In this document: one piece after another, positions 17,762 to 26,506 of the stretch
Position numbering within the stretch: position 1 is the first letter of the stretch
Layout: every line of letters begins with the position of its first letter
NCBI GenBank assembly: GCA_026692905.1
Contig: JAPLNL010000099.1
Span: forward strand, 1 to 43,294
Length of the DNA stretch: 43,294 nucleotides
Reading direction: 5' to 3'
Source: Planctomycetota bacterium
Lineage (GTDB): Bacteria > Planctomycetota > Planctomycetia > Pirellulales > Pirellulaceae
Notes under the pieces: generated by a model
Seen by the model: the letters and a program-made list of their open reading frames with translations, nothing else
Database searches by the model: none
Told to the model about the DNA's origin: nothing
Position numbers and translations under genes: made by a program

Positions 17762-17792
17762 CTAAGGTCGTTCTCATGATGCCGCTCGCCTT
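17762..17792 (-). repeat. Solo family 1 end sequence
   Basis: This 31-bp stretch (CTAAGGTCGTTCTCATGATG, then CCGCTCGCCTT) matches the right-hand end of cluster B at 20919-20949 but has no family 1 core beside it. It lies between the convergent stops of fliD and the HEAT lipoprotein gene. Confidence 0.7.
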
Positions 17793-17801
17793 CATCGCTC
17801 G

Positions 17802-18545
17802 CTACCTTGTGAACGGCAAATACGGCTGAACAGCTTCGTAGAAACTTGGTTCTTTGGGCTCGACATTTTCTCCGTTGAGATACCGTTTCAAAAGAGGCAC
17901 GTCTCCTCGGAAGTCTTTCCCAGTCAAGTCCTTGAGCGCCAAAGACGCTGAATACTGCATCGCCGGCGACCGGTCATTGATCTGCTTGGTCAGGAACGCT
18001 TTGACTTCTTCGGATTTGTGCATACCGAGAGATTCAACGGCCTTGAGCCGTATGTTTTCCGTTTTGTCGGAGGTTGCCATCGCTAGCAGCGTCTGTGTTG
18101 TCTCAGGCGTAACTTTCATTTTCAGAGAATCAGCGACGGCAAGCCGAACCTTGTCGCTTTTGTCCTGTGATGATTGCATAATGGCTTCTGCTGCGTCGGA
18201 ACGCTGAACGACCTTCGATAACGCTTGAACCAATTCCCATCGGATTTCGGGACTGGTCTCCGTTTGGAGGACATCGCTGATAAGACTGACCCACTTTGTT
18301 TGCTCGTCGGGCGTCATTCTAGGGAACTGCTTCGCTACCAAACGAATTTCTGGAACGCGCTGGTAGTAGGTCGTCCCCCGTTCCTGATCTTTTTTCCACT
18401 GGCTCTGAATGACGGGATTTAACTTCTTCAATTCATACAATGGACCGTCCACACAACCAACGAGCGTTGAGAGTGTCAAAGGAATGAGGTAAACACCCAT
18501 TCGAACTGATTGTGAGTCTCGTTGATTTCCGTCCACGGATTCCAT
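17802..18545 (-). CDS. HEAT-repeat lipoprotein
   Basis: A probable lipoprotein of 247 residues. A hydrophobic segment VYLIPLTLSTLVGC ends in a lipobox-like Cys31, so the protein should be anchored to a membrane facing the periplasm. Residues about 80-225 hold HEAT-type helical pairs (AEAIMQSSQDKSDKVRLAVADS..., TSDKTENIRLKAVESLGMH..., INDRSPAMQYSASLALKDLTG), which act as protein-binding scaffolds. The start is uncertain: 18545 gives a short charged n-region, 18500 starts at the hydrophobic segment, and the open frame reaches 18674. No strong ribosome binding site separates them. The gene is divergent from the beta-propeller gene and convergent with fliD. Confidence 0.8.
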   Translation of the reverse strand: MESVDGNQRDSQSVRMGVYLIPLTLSTLVGCVDGPLYELKKLNPVIQSQWKKDQERGTTYYQRVPEIRLVAKQFPRMTPDEQTKWVSLISDVLQTETSPEIRWELVQALSKVVQRSDAAEAIMQSSQDKSDKVRLAVADSLKMKVTPETTQTLLAMATSDKTENIRLKAVESLGMHKSEEVKAFLTKQINDRSPAMQYSASLALKDLTGKDFRGDVPLLKRYLNGENVEPKEPSFYEAVQPYLPFTR

Positions 18546-18720
18546 CCCTGGGCCATTGAATGCGATTCCACACACTTTCCGGACGATACCAAACTTAAAG
18601 AACAAGTATCTAGACCAAAAACCTGCGAATTTCCGGTAACTCTTTGTTGCGAGACGATTTCTGCTTAGAATCAAGCGAAATTCGCTTAAACACGCCGGAA
18701 TCCATTAGGGACACGAACGC

Positions 18721-19889
18721 ATGCGTCATTCAAACACTCCACGTTTTCGCTGCCTTGTGTGTTGTGCTGCAGTTTTCGCGTGGCTCTCCAGCGGAATGCC
18801 TTTTGAGAAGATCGTATATGCTAGCGATTGGCCCGTCAGTCGAGGAAATGCGACCTCGACCGGAGTGGCCGATGGAAAACTTCCCGCCAAACCCGATGTT
18901 CTTTGGGAATACAAAACGGAATCCGACAAGTCAGGCTTCGAGGGGACTCCAATTGTCTACGACGGGAAAGTCTTCGTTGGCGACTTTGAGGGAACAATCC
19001 ATGCGATCGATTTAACAACAGGCAAGGCCGTATGGACGGTCAAAAAGAAAGACGGCTTTGTGACACCTGCTGCCGCACATGAAGGCAAGGTCGTCATTGG
19101 AGACTTTAGCGGAATGGTCTTCTGCTTGGACGCGAAGACCGGCGAGCAAGTTTGGGCACGCGATATCGAACAGCAAGTTGCCAACGGAGCTAATTTTTAT
19201 GGCGATAGCGTTCTGGTGGCAAGTGAAGGGGGAACGATGTTCGCCCTTGATCTTAAGTCGGGCGAAACCAAATGGAGCTACACCACTGGCGATCAATTGC
19301 GGTCTTCTCCCACCGTGTGGAAATCTTTTTCATTGCTGGGCGGTTGTGATGGAAAACTCCATAAAATCGACAAGGTGAGAAAGTTGGCGAGGGAGTGACG
19401 CTCGAAGCCCCAACACTCAGCACGCCAAACATGATTGGCAAAATTGCTATCGTTCCAACCCAACCAGGAGTCGTACTCGCGATCGACGTCGAAACGGAAA
19501 AGGTGGTTTGGAGCTATAGCGATTCCTCTCAATCAAGCGACATGCGTGCTTCGCCTGCCAGCCTTGGCAAATATGAAAACAATACTCTCAGCGGAATCTC
19601 CGTCGTCGCAACCAGAAACAGACGACTCTTAGGTCTCGACTTGTCCAACGGCAAGGTACTCTGGGAATCGATTCTAAAGAAAAGAGCCGACGGCTCACCG
19701 ATTATTTGCAGCGATCGCGCTTGGATCGGCGCATTAGATGGAAGTATCTATGCCATCGACCTCAAGTCAGGAGAGGAGACCTGGTCGTATCAAATGTCAG
19801 GCCAAATCCTAGCTTCCCCAGCAGTATCGAATGAGAAATTGATCTTCGCAACCGAAAAAGGAAGCGTCATTTGCTTCGGAGCCAAGTAA
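18721..19889 (+). pseudogene. BamB-like PQQ beta-propeller protein, broken by a -1 frameshift
   Basis: Two adjacent frames make one protein of about 390 residues. The first (18721-19398) has a signal peptide ending near YASDW and several PQQ/beta-propeller blades with the pattern A(I/L)DL.(T/S)G...W. It runs normally to GGCDGKLHKID (about 19369-19371), then shifts into nonsense (VRKLARE) and stops. The second frame resumes with GEKVGEGVTLEAPTLSTPN and more blades (IDVETEKVVWSY, LDLSNGKVLWES, IDLKSGEETWSY), ending at 19889. Between GAC (19369-19371) and GGT (19374-19376) there are only two bases, so loss of one base would explain it. The family binds outer-membrane assembly partners (BamB) or acts as a PQQ-type propeller. 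AGGGA lies 8 nt before the start. It may be a pseudogene or a sequencing error. Confidence 0.85.
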
Positions 19890-19890
19890 C

Positions 19891-19911
19891 GTGGCATGCA
19901 CACGTTGCCAC
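19891..19911 (+). terminator. Hairpin after the beta-propeller gene
   Basis: GTGGCA and TGCCAC pair around a 9-nt loop two bp after the stop. There is no T tract, so it is only a possible terminator. Confidence 0.3.
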
Positions 19912-20056
19912 ACAGGAATTGGACTTTCGTTGTCTAAGCATAATTTGGTATGCCTTAAACGTTGTCGAGCAATGTAACGTGCCGATCGCTCTCCATCAAC
20001 TTTGATTGCACTAATCCAGCCGCACAATGCCAAGCCGAAAATCGATCCGCGAAACG

Positions 20057-20623
20057 ATGCCAAGCTCACGCAACGGCATATCCTGGCGAAACTCGGTAAC
20101 GCTCATGTCAATCCTGTTCGGGTACTGTATCGCCTTGCCAGGTTGCCAACGTTTTCCCGGTAGTCAAGCCATGCGTCAGTATCAATTGGAAAGCGATCGA
20201 CTGCTTGCTGAGTATCGCGCCGAGAAAAAACGAAACGAAGAGTTAACGGCTCGCAACGGTCTCCTCGAACAACGACTCGCCGAGAGCGAAAAACTACTTG
20301 CCCGCAACACGGGCGGCTCGAATAGCAGAAGCACTGCAACCCATTCGAATCGCAACCGCGGCGATTCCGAACTAACGATTGGCAATGTTCGCGATAACCC
20401 TAGCCCAACCAACGATCTATCCGACGCAAACTCGTCTCGAAACTCCGTACGAGGTCCGACGAAAATCCAAAAAGGCGGCTTGGCCGACGCTCCTTCATCG
20501 ACCAGCGGCAAATTCACCTCGAGCAATCGCACGGACCCTATCTCCCTCGGTGGCGGCTCTCGCGATTTACGAGGCGATCCGAAAAGCGAATCGCAATGGC
20601 TTCCCCTCAATCGCACCAAGTGA
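20057..20623 (+). CDS. Small lipoprotein with coiled coil and Ser/Asn-rich tail
   Basis: A 188-residue protein. After a basic n-region, MSILFGYCIALPGC forms a lipoprotein signal peptide with the lipid-bearing Cys in LPGC. Residues about 40-85 form a coiled coil (YQLESDRLLAEYRAEKKRNE, then ELTARNGLLEQRLAESEKLL). The rest is a low-complexity Ser-, Asn-, Arg- and Gly-rich tail of unknown function. An in-frame ATG at 20027 would add 10 residues; neither start has a good ribosome binding site, and I chose 20057 because it gives the usual signal-peptide length. The gene follows the beta-propeller gene by about 170 bp on the same strand. No family is recognised. Confidence 0.72.
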   Translation: MPSSRNGISWRNSVTLMSILFGYCIALPGCQRFPGSQAMRQYQLESDRLLAEYRAEKKRNEELTARNGLLEQRLAESEKLLARNTGGSNSRSTATHSNRNRGDSELTIGNVRDNPSPTNDLSDANSSRNSVRGPTKIQKGGLADAPSSTSGKFTSSNRTDPISLGGGSRDLRGDPKSESQWLPLNRTK

Positions 20624-20626
20624 TGA

Positions 20627-20648
20627 GCTGGCTTCTAGGAAAGCCAGC
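20627..20648 (+). terminator. Hairpin after the small lipoprotein gene
   Basis: GCTGGCTT and AAGCCAGC pair around a short loop, four bp after the stop. No T tract follows. The GCTGG...CCAGC arms resemble the hairpin after comEC at 31599-31620. Confidence 0.4.
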
Positions 20649-20684
20649 ATAAGTCTTTGGGGGTAATGCACACACAGCGATGTG

Positions 20685-20949
20685 CTTAGGCGAGCGGCGG
20701 AGCCCAATATACCTAGCACGACGCGCAAGCTAGTGAATTTCCAATCTACCTAGCACGACGCGCAAGCTAGTGAATTTCCAATATACCTAGCACGACGCGC
20801 AAGCTAGTGAATTTCCAATATACCTAGCACGACGCGCAAGCTAGTGAATTTCCAATATACCTAGCACGACGCGCAAGCTAGTGAATTTACTGTCCAATTC
20901 ACTAGCTTGCGCGTCGTGCTAAGGTAGTTTTCATGCTGCCGCTCACCTT
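20685..20949. repeat. Family 1 repeat cluster B: five 37-bp tandem units plus one inverted core
   Basis: The core occurs at 20714, 20751, 20788, 20825 and 20862, exactly 37 bp apart, each followed by the same 11-bp linker (TCCAATATACC, or TCCAATCTACC in one). An inverted core follows at 20896-20921. The array is bracketed by CTTAGGCGAGCGGCGG (20685-20700) and the inverse CTGCCGCTCACCTT (about 20936-20949). The right end overlaps the stop codon of the DUF1501 gene. It fills the whole 300-bp gap between the lipoprotein gene and that stop. Because the linkers are identical, this is a tandem repeat, not a CRISPR array. Confidence 0.92.
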
Positions 20950-22309
20950 AGGCAAATAACGACTCGATTATATTGCCTTTGCTCAGGCTGAGTGGTCGGC
21001 CAATCGGCGTTTGCAGTTCTTTTGCAAAATCTACGCCAAATGCATGCAACAGCGTCGCGTGCAAATCCTCGATCCGAACAATGTCTTCAATCCCTTTTAA
21101 CGGGTCGTTTCCTCGCTCGATAACTTCATGCGTTGTTTGACCATGCAAATGGCCGGCTCGGAATGGACCGCCTGCCAGGAGCGTGCTAAAGCCTGTTGGC
21201 CAATGGTCTCGACCGTTTGCGATATTGATCGTAGGCGTTCGACCAAATTCGCCTCCGCACATGACGATTGTTTGATCCAACAAACCTCTAGCGTCGAGTT
21301 GCTTGATGAGCGAATGCAACGCAGCGTCCAAAATCTTGCAGCGACCACTTTGTAGACTGTAGTTTTCTGCATGCGTATCCCAGCCGGATAGTTCCACCTC
21401 AACGCAACGCACCCCTTGTTCGATCAATCGGATGGCAGCCAAGCATCCACGGCCAAATGCGTGGTCGCCAAACGAATCGATGACACTTTTGCTTTCCGCC
21501 GTGATATCAAAGGCTTTGATTTGGTCGCTTGCCATCATGGTGGTTGCACGACTAGTTGAGGATTCGTGCAGTGTCTTGTTCTTGTCGAGGTCTCGCAGTC
21601 GTCCTCTGCGAAACTCCACTTCTACGACGCTTTTTAAATCGACCAAGCGATTTTCTAATACCTTCTTGTCGGTGTAACTTTTTAGGTTGGGCAATGGGTC
21701 CTTGGGGTCGCCCGTTTGAAAAGCATCGAGAGCACTGCCCATGTAGCCACCGCGGGCAGGCCATTGCCCACTAAGGATTGAGACGTGCCTCGGAATTTCG
21801 ATATTGTCCTCGGTTTGATGGCAAATGACCGATCCGATGGCCGGGTGAATCAAGGTTGGATCGGGCCTCCAGCCTGTTTTCATGTTGTAGGTAGCCCGTT
21901 CATGGTCTCCCTCTTTGGATACCATCGATCGGATCAGGGTTGCGTAATGCATGATCTCTGCCGTCTGCGGCAAAGTATCTGCAATGCGAAGACCATCTAC
22001 GGATGTTTTGATCGCAGTCGTTTCGCCACCGATTTTCGAATCGGGGTGCGGATCAAAGGTCTCGAGTTGGCTAGGCCCACCTTGCATCCAGAGAATGATA
22101 AGGCTCTTGGCTCGCATCTTGTTGCTCTGCCGGGATTCGCTAGCCATCGACAAGCGTTCGGCAATCTTGGTCAGCATGCCTTGGCTCAATAAACCGCCGG
22201 TCGCCATGGCGCCACCGTGTAGGAAACGCCTGCGATGGAAATTCCACCAGGATTCGCAGCCAGGTTCCTTGCCAAGGTTACTTTCAATTGTGCCTGCTAG
22301 TGGTTCCAT
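20948..22309 (-). CDS. DUF1501 domain protein (sulfatase-like fold)
   Basis: A 453-residue DUF1501 protein, a family abundant in planctomycetes and related to alkaline phosphatase/sulfatase-like folds; its substrate is unknown. The N-terminus carries a twin-arginine-type export signal (FHRRRFLHGGAMATGG). Family landmarks follow: SLIILWMQGGPSQLETFDPHP, GWDTHAENYSLQSGRC, a TIVMCGGEFGRTPTI block, and NGRDHWPTGFSTLLAGGPFR, then the closing DLHATLLHAFGVD. The ATG at 22309 (MEPLAGTIESNLG) lies inside the end of the preceding DUF1549 gene, overlapping it by 13 nt, so the two are translationally linked. This DUF1549-then-DUF1501 pairing is typical of planctomycetes and suggests joint secretion and function, perhaps in polysaccharide use (inference). 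Confidence 0.95.
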   Translation of the reverse strand: MEPLAGTIESNLGKEPGCESWWNFHRRRFLHGGAMATGGLLSQGMLTKIAERLSMASESRQSNKMRAKSLIILWMQGGPSQLETFDPHPDSKIGGETTAIKTSVDGLRIADTLPQTAEIMHYATLIRSMVSKEGDHERATYNMKTGWRPDPTLIHPAIGSVICHQTEDNIEIPRHVSILSGQWPARGGYMGSALDAFQTGDPKDPLPNLKSYTDKKVLENRLVDLKSVVEVEFRRGRLRDLDKNKTLHESSTSRATTMMASDQIKAFDITAESKSVIDSFGDHAFGRGCLAAIRLIEQGVRCVEVELSGWDTHAENYSLQSGRCKILDAALHSLIKQLDARGLLDQTIVMCGGEFGRTPTINIANGRDHWPTGFSTLLAGGPFRAGHLHGQTTHEVIERGNDPLKGIEDIVRIEDLHATLLHAFGVDFAKELQTPIGRPLSLSKGNIIESLFA

Positions 22310-24144
22310 TGGAATTCCGTGCTGTTGATGATTGCCCAAAAAATGCTTCCCATGGCTTCCGACCGCGCGGTGCCTTTGGTTCCCTTGAGGCGTTCGCAAA
22401 ACGCATTCAATTCCGCCCCAGACGGCTCACGATTGAGAGTCGCAAGATAGGCGGTCTTGACGGCTTCTTGGTCGTCTCGAACCAGACTCGCGATTCTCGT
22501 TGCGGCATTCATGATCGGGTTGTGCTTGATCCGTTCGCTAACGAATGAGCCGTTCATGACCAGCAGGCGCTGTGGAATCGTTATCGATTGCTGAGTGAAT
22601 TCATCGTCCCCTTGATCGCCGTAGGCTTTGGTAAAGTCGTTTACGCCTCCGAACAATTCGAGCCTAGAGACAATCGAACTGCTTTCATCGATTGCGATCA
22701 GTCGGCACGCCTGATGGATCGACGCGGCAACTTGTTCTGGCCGCAATTGAGTCAACGGAAAGATCGCCCAGTGATCTTCGTGCTCTTGCTCGACAGCCTC
22801 ACTCCCTGTTTCTTTGAGCATCCTGGAATCTCGCTGGAAAACGTCGGTACAGACGATGGTTCGAATCAAGCGTTTAAGGTCATGCCCATTCTTTGAAAAG
22901 TCCTCGGCTAAAATTTCGAGACCTGGTGGAAATGGCCCTGATAGTGGGATACTGTCCAGCGGTTCGACGAGTGGTTTACCAAAGAGGATGGCCCACATAC
23001 GGTTTACGGTTGCACGCGCAAAGGCTTTGTTCTTGGGATGAGTAACCCAAACGCTCAGCTTGTGTCGCGAATCGCCTGTCTCGGGCATCAACTCCCGGAG
23101 ATAAGGTACTGTCGGTGTAACCTTGCTCTCGTTCTCATCGTTGAGATACTTGATTCGGTAGTCCGGCGCTGAGTTGTGAAGTCCAACGAACGGGTTATCC
23201 ATTTTGGTTCCGGAGAAAAAGGCAGCCAATTGGTGAAAGTCTGATTGTTCCCCAGTTCTGTTGGCGACCGCAGTGGATGGCGTTTCCATCGACTCGGTAC
23301 CATGGTCATCGTTTTCACTCAACGCGTCCGTGAAATTGACTTTGCCTAGGTAGTCATGATGGCACTGCAAGCAATCGATCCGCTGCGCCAGAAAAGCTCG
23401 TGAAGTTCGACCGGCCAAGCGAATTGCATCAGGCTTTTTATTATCGTTTTCGTCCATCGTTGCGGTAAGAAAGTTAACTTGCGGAGCGTCAGTCCAAGAC
23501 CCCTTTGCCTCGATCAATTCACGCACGACGACATCATAAGGCGTCCCTTTTTCAAAGTTGTCCGCCAACCAATCGACGTATTTGCGTCGTCTGAATATAA
23601 GGAACGGTCCATTGTTTGTTCCAACGGTAGCTCGCGTCCATCGTTCTGCCAAATAGTCCGAGGATCGCCGATCCTTGAGCAAGTATTCGGTCCACCATAC
23701 CGCCCGTTTATCCTCAGGCAATTGCTCCAAGACTCGCATCTCTTCGAGCGAAAGGCCGTTGCCAATCAGGGCAAGACTAATCCTGCGGGTCAATGTATGC
23801 CAATTAGCAGCATTGGCTTTCTCTAAATTGTGGTCAGTGATATCGGCGTCGATTGCGTTATCCACTAGCCGTGCGACCGAATGAATGGATGCGTCGAAAC
23901 CGGAAGCGATGGTCTCAGGAGCATGAAGCAATTTGGCACGTGGCGAAGTAGCCCAGGCAATCGAGGCTAAAAGCGAAATGCCAATGGAAAGGAGGAGCAG
24001 CCGTTTCTTCCATCTTGCTTCTTTTTGTGGCAAGCCATGCAAGACCGAGGCATTCCCAGCAGAATTCAAATCCGCAGCTATCAAAACAGGCGGCATGACC
24101 GGAGGAATCCGATCCAAAAAGGGGGGCACGTTGTTTTCGCTCAT
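22297..24144 (-). CDS. DUF1549/DUF1553 domain protein
   Basis: A 615-residue protein with a cytoplasmic tail of about 45 residues, one membrane segment (KKRLLLLSIGISLLASIAWA, about 47-66), and an external part. The DUF1549 region spans about 105-310, with LTRRISLALIGNGLS, LAERWTRATVG and a single haem-type CxxCH in the block CLQCHHDYLG. The DUF1553 region spans about 370-610, with ARATVNRMWAILFGKPLVEP, DLKRLIRTIVCTDVFQRDS and LLVMNGSFVSERI. The N-terminal cytochrome c domain that many relatives carry is missing, and a membrane anchor replaces it. It overlaps the DUF1501 gene by 13 nt. Family 1 cluster C lies directly upstream of its start. Confidence 0.95.
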   Translation of the reverse strand: MSENNVPPFLDRIPPVMPPVLIAADLNSAGNASVLHGLPQKEARWKKRLLLLSIGISLLASIAWATSPRAKLLHAPETIASGFDASIHSVARLVDNAIDADITDHNLEKANAANWHTLTRRISLALIGNGLSLEEMRVLEQLPEDKRAVWWTEYLLKDRRSSDYLAERWTRATVGTNNGPFLIFRRRKYVDWLADNFEKGTPYDVVVRELIEAKGSWTDAPQVNFLTATMDENDNKKPDAIRLAGRTSRAFLAQRIDCLQCHHDYLGKVNFTDALSENDDHGTESMETPSTAVANRTGEQSDFHQLAAFFSGTKMDNPFVGLHNSAPDYRIKYLNDENESKVTPTVPYLRELMPETGDSRHKLSVWVTHPKNKAFARATVNRMWAILFGKPLVEPLDSIPLSGPFPPGLEILAEDFSKNGHDLKRLIRTIVCTDVFQRDSRMLKETGSEAVEQEHEDHWAIFPLTQLRPEQVAASIHQACRLIAIDESSSIVSRLELFGGVNDFTKAYGDQGDDEFTQQSITIPQRLLVMNGSFVSERIKHNPIMNAATRIASLVRDDQEAVKTAYLATLNREPSGAELNAFCERLKGTKGTARSEAMGSIFWAIINSTEFQWNH

Positions 24145-24181
24145 CTCGAACTAACTCTCAATAAATGTGACTCGCTCTGTA

Positions 24182-24328
24182 CTAAGGCGAGCGGCAGCTT
24201 GAAAAGCACCCTAGCACGACGCGCAAGCTAGTGAATTGGATCGTAAATTCACTAGCTTGCGCGTCGTGCTAGGTTTTCACTAGCTTGCGCGTCGTGCTAG
24301 GTATATTGGTGCCTGCCGCTCGTCGAGG
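24182..24328. repeat. Family 1 repeat cluster C with a perfect long hairpin
   Basis: Cores at 24212-24237 and 24246-24271 are exact reverse complements separated by 8 nt (GGATCGTA), giving a perfect hairpin with arms of at least 26 bp (28 with flanking bases). A third core lies at 24276-24299. The cluster is bracketed by CTAAGGCGAGCGGCAG (24182-24197) and the inverse CTGCCGCTCGTCG (24313-24325), like terminal inverted repeats. It fills the gap between the DUF1549 start and the stop of the J-domain-like gene. Confidence 0.92.
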
Positions 24329-24345
24329 TGCTCCTCAAACCGAAT

Positions 24346-25947
24346 CTATTCGTACGTATCCGTTAGGGCTTGGACTAAATCTTGCCGAATAGAGCCTTTC
24401 CCGACAGATTTATCGAACCATTCCTTAATTCGTTTTGCAAACAGATCGTTTTTAGCAGGAGACAGGGAAAAATAGACGGCTCGAGCAGCGACGTCGGTAG
24501 GCTCCGAATTGCTCAGCGCCAAATCTGCCATGGCGTTGGCAATTCCAGGTGGCAACCGGTCCCAAGCGTAACGCACGTTACTACCCTCTTTCCGGACAAT
24601 CAACTCATTTTCTTTCACTTCGATGATGCTGTAGGACATTTTGCCAACCATAAACGACTCAGCACCCTTCATTTTGCTTTTTGCTTCCTGCATGGCTTTG
24701 ATGAAGATCTCATAGAGCTGCCCCATCTGGTCAAGCCTCGCTCTTTTAGAAGACATCTCCTCGTTGACGGAGAGCGGCAACGCCAACTCGATTTGCTGAT
24801 GGAAGGTTTTGAAATCCGCTTTCTCGACAGCGTCGCGGGCTTTCCTCATGACGGCAACCCATTCTGTCCTAGCAGGCGCAGAGGGCATTGCATCCATCGG
24901 TTTTTCAGGAGCCGTATTCATGGGCGTCTCTGGCTTCAAAGGAGGCGAGGGAATTGGCACGGTGAGGGTTGACTCTATTGAGTCGGCTTGTTTTGTTGAG
25001 TCCGCTGGCTTCATTGGCTCCGCTGGCTTCATCGGCTCCGCTGGCTTCATCGGTTCTTCGCCGAGCGGCGGGACCATAGAAATCCCGATACCAGGTTCCT
25101 GGGACGATTCCTCTTTCGATAACGACGGCAGAACGAAGGTCGACTCGTTCGAATTTCCTTTCGGCGCATTTTTCCCACCGATGGTCTTGGGCACCGTTTC
25201 TTTCGCTATCGCTAGAACTGGAGCTTTCGCATTTTCGATCGCCTTAGCTTCGTTTTGCTGTGCAACCTGTTGCCGATTCCTAACGAACATAAAACCTGCA
25301 AAGCCCAAAAAGGCCATTGCGAAAATTAAAAAGGTGGCCAGGTAAAGGCTCTGTTTTCGCTTCCGGCTTCGTTTGAGTCGCTCGATCCTCGCCGCGGTCG
25401 ACTCGGCTGCCGCCCGCTGCGCAGACGCTGTTTGGACCAGTCGTTGAGGCGTCAAGGGAAGTGTTGCAACCGCCCAATTCTGATGTGACGGTGCCGACTC
25501 GTTGAGAATTTGTATCTGTCGGCTCAGTTCATCCCAACGTTCCTCAATGCTGCCAAACGACAATGCAAGTGACTGCGCCCCGACGCGATCCAAACACTGA
25601 CTTGGATCGAAAGGTGCAAAAGGGTCCGATTCTGGCAAGTACGATTTGCTCGGTGCGACTCTGTTTGGGGCTAAAGTGCTGGCCACTAAAGCTCTGTCGT
25701 ATTCCATCTTTTTAAACTCGTCCAGCAAAACGGATTGCGCTTGCTTGATCAACTTGGCGACATGCTGCGCTGATTCAGGATCGCTTGATTTATCCGAGCT
25801 GTTCCAAGCGGCGATGGCATTCTTCAACGCTTGCTTGATTTCGACTGCCGACGCCTTTGGGCTGACTCCAATCAGGGTGTAATGATTGAGTTGTGAGTCC
25901 GTCGTGCAAACACCCAAATGCTTTTTGATTGCGGCTAATTCATTCAT
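24346..25947 (-). CDS. Membrane protein with degenerate J-like N-terminal domain
   Basis: A 533-residue protein. Residues about 20-88 resemble a J domain (HYTLIGVSPKASAVEIKQAL ... MEYDRAL), but the HPD tripeptide that stimulates Hsp70 is absent; the loop reads WNSSDKSSDPES. A basic stretch (RLKRSRKRK) precedes one transmembrane helix (201-222). Outside it is a Pro-rich linker with an imperfect 6-residue repeat, three MKPAEP/MKPADS units encoded by an 18-bp DNA repeat near 25010-25060. The C-terminal 170 residues are a helical, SHD1-like or unassigned domain ending RQDLVQALTDTYE. It follows a small membrane protein gene by 15 bp. Such J-like proteins are common in planctomycetes, and a chaperone role is unlikely without HPD. 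Confidence 0.8.
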   Translation of the reverse strand: MNELAAIKKHLGVCTTDSQLNHYTLIGVSPKASAVEIKQALKNAIAAWNSSDKSSDPESAQHVAKLIKQAQSVLLDEFKKMEYDRALVASTLAPNRVAPSKSYLPESDPFAPFDPSQCLDRVGAQSLALSFGSIEERWDELSRQIQILNESAPSHQNWAVATLPLTPQRLVQTASAQRAAAESTAARIERLKRSRKRKQSLYLATFLIFAMAFLGFAGFMFVRNRQQVAQQNEAKAIENAKAPVLAIAKETVPKTIGGKNAPKGNSNESTFVLPSLSKEESSQEPGIGISMVPPLGEEPMKPAEPMKPAEPMKPADSTKQADSIESTLTVPIPSPPLKPETPMNTAPEKPMDAMPSAPARTEWVAVMRKARDAVEKADFKTFHQQIELALPLSVNEEMSSKRARLDQMGQLYEIFIKAMQEAKSKMKGAESFMVGKMSYSIIEVKENELIVRKEGSNVRYAWDRLPPGIANAMADLALSNSEPTDVAARAVYFSLSPAKNDLFAKRIKEWFDKSVGKGSIRQDLVQALTDTYE

Positions 25948-25962
25948 GGTGAAATCGATGCT

Positions 25963-26322
25963 TTAAGCGAATGGACTGTCAGGTTCGGTACTGTTTTCTA
26001 AAGTGCGACCGAGCTTCAGAACCCTGACAAAGAAGATCTGCATCAATCCAACAATCATGGTTAGGAGCAATGGAGATGAATAACAGAACAGGAGAAAATA
26101 CAAATGCGTTCCTCGATCGGGCTTGCCCGCTTTCACCGTTTGCGCAACCCCGAAAAAGTCATTCACTGTATTGGCGATGGCCGGGACGTGAGCCGCCATC
26201 ATGAGTAGGAACGAAAATGCAGCACAAACCACCAACGAAAAAAGTAGCATCCACAAACTGAGCGTTGGACGCGCCGAGACCGTTTCTGCAAAGGGACTAA
26301 AATCGTTGGCCTTTTGGGACAT
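25963..26322 (-). CDS. Small two-helix membrane protein
   Basis: A 119-residue protein with two hydrophobic segments, LSLWMLLFSLVVCAAFSFLL and YFLLFCYSSPLLLTMIVGLM, joined by a loop that probably faces outward. No domain is recognised. The ATG at 26322 (MSQKANDFSPFAE) is preferred over the frame's first start at 26343. Its stop is 15 bp before the J-like gene, so the two form a probable operon. It may assist or anchor that protein (positional inference). Confidence 0.72.
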   Translation of the reverse strand: MSQKANDFSPFAETVSARPTLSLWMLLFSLVVCAAFSFLLMMAAHVPAIANTVNDFFGVAQTVKAGKPDRGTHLYFLLFCYSSPLLLTMIVGLMQIFFVRVLKLGRTLENSTEPDSPFA

Positions 26323-26506
26323 GTTTGGCGACCAAAAAAACAAGACCGAATATCGAACCGCTCAACCGAGCCGAACCATTTCGATTATAGACCCATCTAG
26401 CTCCCCAGTGAGGGCCGTACTCGTCTTTTCGCAGAAAAGAAAAGGTCAACAAGTATCAAAGTACCCCTATACGCCTTACTGAAATCAACCGGTCCAGATA
26501 CCCTCC

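Noticed and set aside
20714-20921. CRISPR-like array with a 37-bp period
   Set aside because: The parts between the repeats are practically identical (11-bp linkers), not unique spacers; one copy is inverted, and the same core occurs singly or in pairs elsewhere. No cas genes are present.
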